A stretch of DNA of 64,000 bases from DSWT01 sp035420085 (GTDB lineage: Bacteria; Chloroflexota; Anaerolineae; B4-G1; SLSP01): the NCBI GenBank assembly GCA_035420085.1, contig DAOLUH010000001.1, positions 124,001 through 188,000 on the forward strand, written 5' to 3'. Under the pieces are notes generated by a model. The model saw nothing but the letters and a program-made list of their open reading frames with translations. It made no database searches and was not told the DNA's origin. Within the stretch, counting starts at the first letter, position 1, and every line of letters begins with the position of its first letter. Made by a program: the position numbers and the translations under genes. Shown piece after piece: positions 1 to 7,239 of this stretch.

Positions 1-723
1 CGGATGCGGCGCGCCGATGAAGCCTTCATTGGCCGTAATCGTGATGCCATCCGCGACAATGTGTGAGCGATACGTATGCGTGGTGGTGTAGAATTCGATG
101 CGCAGCGGTAGGATGCGTTGCGCAAGCGAGAGCATCTTCTGCGCCGCGCTGGTTTGGGCGATCTGGTAGGCTTCGGTCAGCGTCGTCAAGTGCAACGCCA
201 GATTGTCGGGATCGCCGAGGAACGCCAGCCATTGATAGCCGCGCCGCGATTGCGTCGGCAGGTCGGCGGGCGTGCCGCCTTCCTCGGCGCATACTCGCAC
301 AATACCTTCAGCGTGGCCGCGCACCGCTGCCGCCAGACGTTTGACCTCAGCATGATCGGCAGTCCAGGTGGGCGTATCGGGTTGTGACGCCAGCTGGGCG
401 AACTCAGCGTGGAAATAATTGCAAGCGGCGACGACATTGGTGACGCGGACCGTCTTGGGCGCAGCATCCGCGCGCGCGGCGGGCGGCGGCAAACGCTTGA
501 GGTCAATGCTCTTGAGATAAGCGTAGGCGCGGCGCGACGGCGCGGGCAAATCGTCCGGCGTGGCGTGATTGTTGCGGCAAATCGTCTCAGCGGTGCGGAT
601 ACCATCCGTCACTATCGCGCGAAAGTCGTCGGCCTGCTCCGGCGGAATTCCCGCGCTCAATCGCTCGCGAACGTTGTTCATCAGCGCGACCAGGCCCGTG
701 ATGCGTACCGTTGCTTTTTTCAT
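1..723 (-). CDS. Unknown protein with internal duplication, 3' end cut by window edge
   Basis: An open frame of 241 codons runs from ATG at 723 off the left edge without a stop. I do not recognise the family. A segment recurs within it: 'ATPDDLPAPSRRAYAYLKSID' around residues 54-73 resembles 'GTPADLPTQSRRGYQWLAFLGD' around residues 149-170, so the N-terminal part is probably two copies of one alpha-helical domain. No signal peptide or membrane segment is visible. The Shine-Dalgarno is weak. It lies downstream of the methyltransferase gene, separated by a degenerate 8-mer array. A DNA-binding or metallopeptidase-like role cannot be excluded, but nothing visible supports one. Confidence 0.6.
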   Translation of the reverse strand, partial: MKKATVRITGLVALMNNVRERLSAGIPPEQADDFRAIVTDGIRTAETICRNNHATPDDLPAPSRRAYAYLKSIDLKRLPPPAARADAAPKTVRVTNVVAACNYFHAEFAQLASQPDTPTWTADHAEVKRLAAAVRGHAEGIVRVCAEEGGTPADLPTQSRRGYQWLAFLGDPDNLALHLTTLTEAYQIAQTSAAQKMLSLAQRILPLRIEFYTTTHTYRSHIVADGITITANEGFIGAPHP

Positions 724-744
724 AGGCGGAGAGTGTACCACAGA

Positions 745-778
745 ATCGGCGAATGGGCGAATCAGCGAATGAGCGATC
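745..778. repeat. Degenerate 8-bp array, unit GCGAATSR
   Basis: About four units of the form GCGAATGG / GCGAATCA / GCGAATGA fill the gap between two minus-strand genes and touch the stop codon of the methyltransferase fusion. The same unit family returns at 5395-5455 and, in opposite orientation, at 44026-44100. Confidence 0.8.
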
Positions 779-2093
779 AGAACATCTCGTTGGCGATGGC
801 GTTTTGGAAAAGCGCGTGGAAGCGTTCTGGGTCGCAGTGGGGCAGGCAGAGGGCGAGACGTTCCAGGCGTCCACGGCGGAGGTAGGCCAGGGCTTCTTCT
901 TCCAATTCAAGCACGGAAACCGGCGCGCCATCCAGATCAACGGTCGCGCGGGTGGTCAGAAACGACGGGACCCAGCGGTTGCCTTTGCGCCAATGCAGCT
1001 CGGCCATGATCTCGACGCGCACGCCATCGAAGGTGAAGCGCCCAATGTGCGACCGGGCTACTTCGCCTTGGCGGAAGGCCACCGGCTCGACAACGTGCGC
1101 GGCGAACAAGTCCTGACAGCGGTAGGCATCCGCGACGGCCATTTCGAGGTCAATGTCGTTGACGGGGACGGGCAACCCGCGCAGCGCCAGCGACGTCCCA
1201 CCAACGACGCGGTACGCGATCCCGGCGGCATCCAGCGCGGCGACGATCTGCCGCAGCGCCGTCCGCCAGCGCGGTTTGCGGCACACGGCGAGCAGGTGCT
1301 CTGCCCCGCCGTGGATCGCCGGATCGTGGGCAATCTCGTAATTCACGTCCACCCAAAAATCCCACGCAGCGCCTTCGAGGGCGTTGAGCAGCGTTTCATG
1401 GGCGCTCGCCACACCTTCGACGCCGAGCACGGCATCCACATCGAGGCCCACACTGCGACAGAGCGGCGTCACCTCGGCGGGATGCGCGAAGTACGCGGTG
1501 AAGGCCACGGCGCCATCAGCGCGCGGCGGCAGCAGGCCGGTCTGCGCGATGTTGCGGTAATCCGCTGCTTCCTCGAAGGCTTGCTCAGGATACCGCGCGG
1601 CGGCGTCGCGGTGCGCGGCATAGCGTGTGATGAAGGCCGCGCAGACCAGCCTGCCGGGTTTGACCACGCGGTAGGCTTCGGCTAACGCCTGCCGGCGCTC
1701 GGCTTCATCCAGCAGGTGATAGAGCGGCCCCATCAGCAATACGGCGTCGAAGCTGCCGTCGGCGAAGCGCGAGAGGTCCGTCGCTGTCCCTTGCTCGAAT
1801 CCGCGTAGCGTGACGCTTGCTGCGGCGGCTTTCTCCCGCGCCAGCGCCAGCAAATCTGGCGAGAGATCGAAGAGCGTGACGTCGTAGCCGCGTTGCGCCA
1901 GCGCGATGGCGTAACGTCCCGGCCCGCCGCCGCAATCCAGCACATGGGCGGGCGCGGGCGGCAGATGCGCGTCGAGCGCACGCAGTGTCACCGCGAACTC
2001 CGTGCGGTGGCGGTCCATGCGCTGCCACTCGCGTTCCGCGTCGCTGCGGTACAGATTTTGGACGGCGTTGAGCACGTCTTGCGGCGTTGTCAC
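777..2093 (-). CDS. SAM methyltransferase fused to a nucleotidyltransferase-like domain
   Basis: The 438-residue protein joins two catalytic folds. Residues about 45-270 form a class I SAM-dependent methyltransferase: motif I 'VLDCGGGPGRYAIALA' at 51-65, the acidic end of strand 2 'LFDLSPD' at 74-80, and 'FDAVLLMGPLYHL' at 115-127. Residues about 275-410 look like a minimal nucleotidyltransferase (MNT/Pol-beta) domain, with 'VVGGTSLALRGLPVPVNDIDLEM' (G298-G299-T300-S301, then D313-x-D315) as helix-turn and metal-binding pair. Substrates are unknown. It follows the nitroreductase gene by 7 bp, suggesting one transcript. The fusion could modify a small molecule or act in drug resistance; that is inference. 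Confidence 0.8.
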   Translation of the reverse strand: MTTPQDVLNAVQNLYRSDAEREWQRMDRHRTEFAVTLRALDAHLPPAPAHVLDCGGGPGRYAIALAQRGYDVTLFDLSPDLLALAREKAAAASVTLRGFEQGTATDLSRFADGSFDAVLLMGPLYHLLDEAERRQALAEAYRVVKPGRLVCAAFITRYAAHRDAAARYPEQAFEEAADYRNIAQTGLLPPRADGAVAFTAYFAHPAEVTPLCRSVGLDVDAVLGVEGVASAHETLLNALEGAAWDFWVDVNYEIAHDPAIHGGAEHLLAVCRKPRWRTALRQIVAALDAAGIAYRVVGGTSLALRGLPVPVNDIDLEMAVADAYRCQDLFAAHVVEPVAFRQGEVARSHIGRFTFDGVRVEIMAELHWRKGNRWVPSFLTTRATVDLDGAPVSVLELEEEALAYLRRGRLERLALCLPHCDPERFHALFQNAIANEMF

Positions 2094-2100
2094 CGGCGGC

Positions 2101-2613
2101 CTACCAGCGGTCGTACTTGACCAGCGCGGTAAGTTCTTTGCGGCTCTTGGGACGCGGTTGGTCGGCGGGATAGCCCAACGGTGTGAAGAGCAGCGGTTCG
2201 ACCTCTTCTGGCAGCCCCAGGACTTCGCGCGCGGCGTCGGGATTGAACGCGGCGATCCAGCACGTGCCGAGTCCCAACGCTGTCGCCATCAGGACGATGT
2301 GATCCATCACAATGGCGGCGTCAACGTCCAGATAACATTTGCCGTCGTGCTTGCGCACCCAGGCTTCGTCTTTGACGCCGCACACACAGAGCGCCAGCGG
2401 CGCTTTGCCGAACCATGCCGCCCCGTAGACCCGCTGAAGCTCAGTTTCACGCCCGGCGGTTTTAATGACGATCACCCGGACGGGCTGCCGGTTGGCGGCA
2501 GTGGGCGCCAGTTGCGCCGCCTGCAAGACCTGTTGAAGTTTTTCGTCTTCAACTGGCGTGGGAGCGTAGTCGCGCACGCTGTAACGTTTTTGAATCAGTT
2601 CTGCGAATTCCAT
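2101..2613 (-). CDS. Nitroreductase family FMN oxidoreductase
   Basis: The 170-residue protein has the usual length and motifs of the small nitroreductase fold: an N-terminal 'RYSVRDYAPTPV' with the Arg-Ser-x-Arg FMN-phosphate contact, 'APTAANRQPVRVIV' for the FMN loop, and 'ALGLGTCWIAAFNP' with the central helix. Members bind FMN as dimers and use NAD(P)H to reduce nitro compounds, flavins or other electrophiles; the physiological substrate cannot be told from sequence. The start is set by a strong AGGAGG about 6 nt upstream of ATG. It is first in a probable two-gene operon with the methyltransferase fusion. Confidence 0.88.
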   Translation of the reverse strand: MEFAELIQKRYSVRDYAPTPVEDEKLQQVLQAAQLAPTAANRQPVRVIVIKTAGRETELQRVYGAAWFGKAPLALCVCGVKDEAWVRKHDGKCYLDVDAAIVMDHIVLMATALGLGTCWIAAFNPDAAREVLGLPEEVEPLLFTPLGYPADQPRPKSRKELTALVKYDRW

Positions 2614-2635
2614 TTTATCCTCCTAAATTTTTCTC

Positions 2636-2666
2636 GTTCCCTGCTCCCGTCTCGGGGGTAGGGAAC
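2636..2666. repeat. Hairpin of the CCCGTCTCGGG family
   Basis: Arms GTTCCCT and AGGGAAC enclose an inner CCCG-tct-CGGG stem. The same core and loop occur at 9881-9901, and a close variant at 35411-35430. It lies just upstream of the nitroreductase start and might terminate or insulate transcription. No T-tract follows on either strand. Confidence 0.6.
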
Positions 2667-2944
2667 GATAATGATAAAACCACGGCGCAAATTGTCGCGT
2701 CGGTGGTATAAAAAGGTAGCTGATCTCCTGGAATTGTCAATGGCTGGTGGGGTTGCCCTATCCCCTGAGTAAATCCATTGAGCAGATTACATGCTGTAAG
2801 CCCAAGAAGCCGTCATCGGTTTTTGTGGTGAGATGAATCTGTGCTAAACTATACACGTTTTACATATCATCTCAATCGTGCCATATTTTGGTTGAATTCC
2901 TACAGCAGATTTTTCTGGAGCGTTTTTTAGAAAGAGACGAGGCT

Positions 2945-3325
2945 ATGACAATGGAAAATGCGGCAACGGTTAGGAGATCAATTGTTCTTACCCCTGTACG
3001 CGCTGGTCGTTTGCGGCGTCTTGCGCAACGTTATCACGTCCGCGAGGAACAAGTCATTACACGAGCGTTGGATATGCTTTTCAATTTGACAGAAGAACTG
3101 GATCCAGAGACCGGCAGATTTCACGCGGCGATGCTAGAGACTTCGGTTCCTTGTGATGAGGTGTCAGTTTCCCCTATAGCGGACGCACGTGCCGCACGCT
3201 TTGAGCAAGCACTATCTGCCTATCAAGCTACAGGCGATCCAACTTTGGTGAATGTTCTGGTAGATTCTGTGCTTGGATGCTTGGGACGGGCAAAGCCTGA
3301 TGAATATGACCCAATCAGGTGCTAA
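2945..3325 (+). CDS. Ribbon-helix-helix antitoxin-like protein
   Basis: The 126-residue protein starts best at ATG 2945, after a GAGACGAGG purine stretch; an in-frame TTG 57 nt upstream is less likely. Residues about 8-50 ('RRSIVLTPVRAGRLRRLAQRYHVREEQVITRALDMLF') have the strand-helix-helix pattern of ribbon-helix-helix DNA-binding antitoxins. The C-terminal half has no recognised motif and would be the toxin-binding region. Its stop lies 9 bp before the ATG of a degenerate PIN gene, the classic antitoxin-toxin arrangement. The upstream 330 bp (2614-2944) holds one hairpin and otherwise AT-richer sequence. Base composition is lower in GC than the neighbours, suggesting recent acquisition. Confidence 0.55.
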   Translation: MTMENAATVRRSIVLTPVRAGRLRRLAQRYHVREEQVITRALDMLFNLTEELDPETGRFHAAMLETSVPCDEVSVSPIADARAARFEQALSAYQATGDPTLVNVLVDSVLGCLGRAKPDEYDPIRC

Positions 3326-3334
3326 AATTGCCCC

Positions 3335-3536
3335 ATGTACACTTGATAGGCATCGAACCTGGTGATAGTTTGCTTATGTTGCGTAACACCGAACAGTACG
3401 CGCTGATGCGCGTGACGCTTTGCATTTAGCCATCGTACAGCGGTTGGAGTTCCCTGGCATTGTCAGTGACGACGCAGATTTTGATCGTGTTCCGGGTTTG
3501 CAACGTCATTGGATATTGAACGAACCTGCGATTTGA
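3335..3536 (+). pseudogene. Remnant of a PIN-domain (VapC-like) toxin
   Basis: The sequence begins M-Y-T and then, in the next frame, L-D, as in VapC starts ('MYTLD'), but with immediate stops. After a large internal deletion the C-terminal 40 or so codons reappear in one frame from about 3396: 'ADARDALHLAIVQRL..GIVSDDADFDRVPGLQRHW', ending in TGA at 3534-3536. This is the typical PIN C-terminus, with the conserved Asp before 'AxHLA' and the 'SDDADF' acidic pair. The N-terminal catalytic acids are missing, so it cannot be active. The antitoxin-like partner upstream is intact. Confidence 0.7.
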
Positions 3537-3609
3537 TGAGGGACGTTTCTGAACTCATAGAATAATAAGAACAAGGCGCGTAACGACTGCGTCTATGCGG
3601 AAAGGTACT

Positions 3610-4524
3610 ATGATCCATACCGAAAACTTGACCAAGAAATTCGGCGACCGCACGGCGGTTGAGGCGTTGACGTTGGATGTGAACGAGGGCGAAGTCTTCG
3701 GCTTCCTCGGTCCCAACGGCGCGGGCAAGACGACGACGGTGCGGATGCTCACCACGCTCATCGGCCCCACGGCGGGCACGGCGACCGTGAACAAGTTCCG
3801 CGTGGGCCAGGACGATATCGCCATCCGCCGCTGCACCGGCATTCTCACCGAGACGCCCGGCATGTATGACCGCCTGAGCGCGGAGAAGAATCTGACAATT
3901 TTCGCGCGTCTCTACGAAGTGGCGGACGTCAAAGGGCAGGTGGAAAAGTATCTGCGCCTGTTGGGGCTGTGGGATCGGCGCAGCGACCTCGTCGGCAACT
4001 TCTCGAAGGGGATGAAGCAGAAGCTCGCCATCTGCCGCGCGCTGCTCCACGAGCCGGCGGTGGTTTTTCTGGATGAGCCGACTTCTGGCCTGGACCCGGA
4101 GGCCGCGCGGCTGGTGCGCGATTTCATCGAGGAGATCAAGGCGCAGGGGCGCACGATTTTCCTCTGCACGCACAACCTCGACGAGGCTGACCGGCTGTGC
4201 GACCGCATCGGCGTGATGAAGCAGCGGTTGATCACCGTGGACACGCCCGCGAACCTGCGCCAGAAGCTCTACGGGCGCAAGGTGGTCTTCCACTTGCGCG
4301 CAGCCGACGATGCGCTGCTGGCCCGCGTGCGCGCGCTGCCGTTCGTCAAAGAGGCGCAGCGGATGGAGCGCAAGCTGGTCATCGGGCTGGATGACCCCGA
4401 AACGCACAACCCGGTCTTAGTGCGGTTGTTGGTGGAGGCCGGGGCGGATGTGCAGTTCGTCGGCGAGCTGCGGCACTCGTTGGAGGATGTCTATTTGTCG
4501 CTAGTGGGAGTGTCAACGGATTGA
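3610..4524 (+). CDS. ABC-2 type exporter, ATP-binding subunit
   Basis: The 304-residue ATPase carries Walker A 'GPNGAGKTTTVRML', an ABC signature 'NFSKGMKQKLAICRAL', Walker B 'AVVFLDEPTSGLDPE' and H-loop 'CTHNLDEADRLC'. A C-terminal extension of about 80 residues matches the DrrA/CcmA-like drug and lipid exporter subgroup. I prefer ATG 3610, spaced correctly from GGAAAGG, over the in-frame ATG at 3595. It is followed by a single permease gene, the usual pair for ABC-2 exporters; the substrate is unknown. The last codons and stop lie inside an AACGGATT repeat hairpin. Confidence 0.92.
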   Translation: MIHTENLTKKFGDRTAVEALTLDVNEGEVFGFLGPNGAGKTTTVRMLTTLIGPTAGTATVNKFRVGQDDIAIRRCTGILTETPGMYDRLSAEKNLTIFARLYEVADVKGQVEKYLRLLGLWDRRSDLVGNFSKGMKQKLAICRALLHEPAVVFLDEPTSGLDPEAARLVRDFIEEIKAQGRTIFLCTHNLDEADRLCDRIGVMKQRLITVDTPANLRQKLYGRKVVFHLRAADDALLARVRALPFVKEAQRMERKLVIGLDDPETHNPVLVRLLVEAGADVQFVGELRHSLEDVYLSLVGVSTD

Positions 4525-4581
4525 ACGGATTTGAACGGATTTTTCTTTCCCCAATCCGTTTCATCCGTTAAATCCGTTGAC
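4512..4581. repeat. AACGGATT repeat hairpin
   Basis: Perfect outer arms GTCAACGGATT (4512-4522) and AATCCGTTGAC (4571-4581) flank further AACGGATT units. It overlaps the stop codon of the ABC ATPase gene and fills the gap to the permease gene. A single-arm copy of the same unit is at 38577-38614. Confidence 0.85.
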
Positions 4582-4601
4582 CTTGATTTTGGAGGATAAT
4601 C

Positions 4602-5390
4602 ATGCCAAAAATATGGACAATCGTTGATAAAGAATGGGCCGAGGTGTTCAAAAATCGGCTGGTGCTGTTCACGGTGGGCTTTATGCCGATTTTGTTCACC
4701 GCGTTGCCGCTGCTGATGGTCGCCATCGGCGGATCGCAGGCTGATCTTGGCGGCGATGCGACCGACATCCCGGCGCAATTTATGGAGATGTGTGGCGATT
4801 TGACCGGCACGGCCTGCTTCACGCTGATGATGGTCAACCAGTTCTTGCTGCTGTTTATGATGCTGCCGCTCATCATCCCGATCACCATCGCGGCGTACAG
4901 CATCGTCGGCGAAAAGACCACCCGCTGCCTGGAGCCGCTGCTCGCCACGCCAATCACCACGGCGGAGTTGCTCATTGGCAAAAGCCTGGCGGCGCTCATC
5001 CCCGGCGTGTTGGCGACGTGGTTGAGCTTCGGCGTCTTCGCCGTGATTGCCTACATCATGGTGCAATCGCCCGAACTGCTGCGGCGCATCCTCGACCCGA
5101 TGTGGATTACGGCCATCACACTCGTCGGTCCGCTGCTCGCGCTAGCCGGCATCAACGTGACGCTGATGGTCTCCTCGCGCGTCAGCGATCCGCGCACTGC
5201 CGAGCAAGCCTCGATGATGCTGGTTTTGCCGCTGTTGGGCATCTTCTTCGCGCAGATCGCCGGCGTGTTGCTGGTCAACGCGCAGGTGATGCAGTTGGCG
5301 GCGGTCATCCTGCTGGCGATTGACGCTGGGTTGGTCTCTTTGGGCGTGCGCGTGTTCCAACGCGAGGCGATTTTGACGAAGTGGAAGTGA
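4602..5390 (+). CDS. ABC-2 type exporter, permease subunit
   Basis: The 262-residue integral membrane protein has about six hydrophobic segments in the ABC-2 pattern. A short cytoplasmic N-terminus 'IWTIVDKEWAEVFKNR' precedes the first helix, a large loop follows, and the central 'GEKTTRCLEPLLATPITTAELLIGKSLAALIPG' coupling segment is typical of ABC-2/NatB permeases. It should dimerise and work with the ATPase encoded 77 bp upstream. The start is fixed by TTGGAGGA 6 nt before ATG. The gap between the two genes holds only the AACGGATT hairpin. The substrate cannot be predicted. Confidence 0.88.
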   Translation: MPKIWTIVDKEWAEVFKNRLVLFTVGFMPILFTALPLLMVAIGGSQADLGGDATDIPAQFMEMCGDLTGTACFTLMMVNQFLLLFMMLPLIIPITIAAYSIVGEKTTRCLEPLLATPITTAELLIGKSLAALIPGVLATWLSFGVFAVIAYIMVQSPELLRRILDPMWITAITLVGPLLALAGINVTLMVSSRVSDPRTAEQASMMLVLPLLGIFFAQIAGVLLVNAQVMQLAAVILLAIDAGLVSLGVRVFQREAILTKWK

Positions 5391-5394
5391 GAGA

Positions 5395-5455
5395 ATGAGC
5401 GAATCAGCGAATGAGCGAATGAAAGAATTAGCGAATCGGCGAATGGGCGAATGGG
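5395..5455. repeat. GCGAATSR 8-mer array inside a coding start
   Basis: Seven imperfect units (GCGAATCA, GCGAATGA, AAGAATTA, GCGAATCG, GCGAATGG and others) span the first 20 codons of the next gene. They are translated as 'MSESANERMKELANRRMG', or form its leader if an inner ATG is used. Confidence 0.85.
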
Positions 5456-6228
5456 GACGTTGGGGTATCGCCATAATGGTGGTTGTGGGGCTGTTGGCGG
5501 CGGCGCCGGTGTGGGGGCAGGAGGCGGGGCTGACTATCTCGGTGAGCAAGCAGTTTGGCTACAATCTGGGCAGCCAGATTCAGGGGACGTTCAAGGTGCG
5601 AGTGCGCGGGCCGGAGGATTTGGCCGTCGTCACGTTTTTGCTCGATGGCGAGACGCTCGGCGAGGCGACGGCGGCGCCGTTCGATCTGTCGTTCAAGACC
5701 GACGAGTACGCGCCCGGCTGGCACGAGATTACCGCCGTGGGGAAGACGGCGAGCGGGCAAATCTTGACGACGCGCGCGGTGAGTTTCCAGTTCGTCACCG
5801 CCGAAGCCGCTGGAAAAGGTATGGCGCAGATCCTCGTACCGGTGCTTGTGCTGGTAGTAATCGCTACCGTCGCTTCGGCTGTTTTTCCCATGCTGACCGG
5901 GCGCAGGCCAACGCAGTATGATCCCGCGACCTACACGCCCGGCGAGCCGCGCAGCTACGGACTGATGGGCGGCGTGGTGTGTCCCAAGTGCGGACGGCCT
6001 TTTGGGATGCACTGGTGGGGTCTTAACATCAGTTTGGTGGGGAGATATGACCGCTGCCCGCACTGCGGTAAATGGAGTATCATCCACCGTGCCAGCCGTG
6101 AGGCATTGATCGCCGCCGAAGCCGAAGAACACGCCGCGCACACCGCCGCCGCGCCCCGTCCCGCCCCCAACGCCGAGGAAAAACTGCGCGAGCAACTTGA
6201 CGATTCGCGCTTCACCGACCGCATTTAG
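5395..6228 (+). CDS. Secreted/membrane protein: Ig-like domain, TM helix, cytoplasmic zinc ribbon
   Basis: The 277-residue protein has an N-terminal hydrophobic segment 'GIAIMVVVGLLAAAPVWGQ' (signal peptide-like), then a beta-rich region of about 95 residues with 'VVTFLLDGETLGEATAAPFDLSFKTDEYAPGWHEITA', like a bacterial Ig (Big) domain. A transmembrane helix 'ILVPVLVLVVIATVASAVF' follows, then a C-terminal zinc ribbon CPKCGRPF...CPHCGKW. It begins 4 bp after the ABC permease stop and may be part of that system. ATG codons at 5395, 5419 and 5437 are all in frame, and the first 20 residues are translated 8-mer repeats. Function unknown. Confidence 0.75.
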   Translation: MSESANERMKELANRRMGEWGRWGIAIMVVVGLLAAAPVWGQEAGLTISVSKQFGYNLGSQIQGTFKVRVRGPEDLAVVTFLLDGETLGEATAAPFDLSFKTDEYAPGWHEITAVGKTASGQILTTRAVSFQFVTAEAAGKGMAQILVPVLVLVVIATVASAVFPMLTGRRPTQYDPATYTPGEPRSYGLMGGVVCPKCGRPFGMHWWGLNISLVGRYDRCPHCGKWSIIHRASREALIAAEAEEHAAHTAAAPRPAPNAEEKLREQLDDSRFTDRI

Positions 6229-6290
6229 CAACGTTGGCACGTTCAAACGTTGGCACGTTCAAACGTTGAAACGTTCCAACGTTCCAACAA
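6229..6290. repeat. Palindromic 8-mer array, unit GTTSNAAC
   Basis: Seven 8-bp units run in a row (GTTGGCAC, GTTCAAAC, GTTGAAAC, GTTCCAAC and so on), directly after a stop codon and before the Shine-Dalgarno of the CPBP gene. The same family is at 45478-45530, upstream of rfbH. Confidence 0.85.
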
Positions 6291-6310
6291 CTCGTTCCAA
6301 GGGGTTTCTG

Positions 6311-7237
6311 ATGAACACGACACTTGACCGCAAACGCATCTTCATCTTCCTGGCGCTGGCCTTTGGCATCGCCTGGGCTGGCGCGTTGGTAATCTATCTC
6401 ACTGGTGGACTGGCGGACAGCCCGTTCACCTTTGTGATCCTCACCGTCGTCTACATGGGTGCGCCGACCATCGCGCACGTGGCAACGCGCGTCATCACCC
6501 ACGAAGGATGGGACAACTTGTATCTCCGGCCCCAACTGCCCCGCGAATGGCCTTATTGGGTGACGGCGTGGCTTGCGCCGGGCGTGCTGACGATCATCGG
6601 CATGATTGTCTTCTTCGCGCTGTTCCCGCAGTATTACGACCCAGAGCTGAACGCCGTGCAGCAAACACTCGAAGCGCAGGCTGCGCTGACCGGTCAGCCA
6701 GTCCCGGAAGTCAACCCGTGGATGATCGTCATCAGCCAGACATTGGTGGCATTCATTCTCGCGCCGCTGATCAACGCCTTTGCCACCTTTGGCGAGGAAT
6801 TCGGCTGGCGCGTATACCTGCAACCCAAGCTGCTGCCCCTCGGCGGGCGTGCAGCGATGCTGCTGATGGGCGTGATCTGGGGCGTGTGGCACGCGCCGGT
6901 GATTGCGATGGGTCACAACTATGGGACGAGCTATCCTGGCGCGCCGTGGGGCGGCGTGTTGATGATGATCTGGTTTACGTTGGTGCTGGGGACGCTACTC
7001 GGCTGGCTGACGTTGCGCGCCGGCAGCGTGTGGCCCGCCGTCATCGGGCACGGCGCGATCAACGGGATCGCTGCCCTCAGCGTGTTTTTCATCAAGGGGA
7101 CGCCGAATCCGTTGCTAGGGCCAACACCGGTCGGCGTTATCGGCGCGGTGGGTTTTGCCGTGGCGACGCTCGTGTTGTTTGTGTGGCGCGGGGCCTTTGA
7201 GCCGCCTGCCGTTGTCGCGGAGACCAGGGAGGTTTGA
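6311..7237 (+). CDS. CPBP-family intramembrane metalloprotease
   Basis: The 308-residue polytopic protein has the motifs of the CPBP/ABI (CAAX-prenyl protease type II) family: motif 1 'EEFGWRVYL' at about 162-170 (E162-E163, R167), motif 2 'GVWHAPVIAMGH' around H194, and motif 3 'VIGHGAING' near the C-terminus. These residues form the glutamate/histidine active site within the membrane. Eight or so hydrophobic segments are visible. I chose ATG 6311 rather than the upstream in-frame start, because the sequence between is an 8-mer repeat array. It sits in a run of membrane proteins next to an ABC exporter, a frequent setting for CPBP proteins. Substrate unknown. Confidence 0.9.
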   Translation: MNTTLDRKRIFIFLALAFGIAWAGALVIYLTGGLADSPFTFVILTVVYMGAPTIAHVATRVITHEGWDNLYLRPQLPREWPYWVTAWLAPGVLTIIGMIVFFALFPQYYDPELNAVQQTLEAQAALTGQPVPEVNPWMIVISQTLVAFILAPLINAFATFGEEFGWRVYLQPKLLPLGGRAAMLLMGVIWGVWHAPVIAMGHNYGTSYPGAPWGGVLMMIWFTLVLGTLLGWLTLRAGSVWPAVIGHGAINGIAALSVFFIKGTPNPLLGPTPVGVIGAVGFAVATLVLFVWRGAFEPPAVVAETREV

Positions 7238-7239
7238 CT

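Noticed and set aside
753..1685. 310-codon plus-strand ORF
   Set aside because: Antisense to the methyltransferase fusion, which has clear SAM and nucleotidyltransferase motifs.
3463..4407. 314-codon minus-strand ORF
   Set aside because: It lies wholly antisense to the ABC ATPase, which has all motifs; the antisense frame is Arg/His-rich low-quality sequence from GC-rich codon bias.
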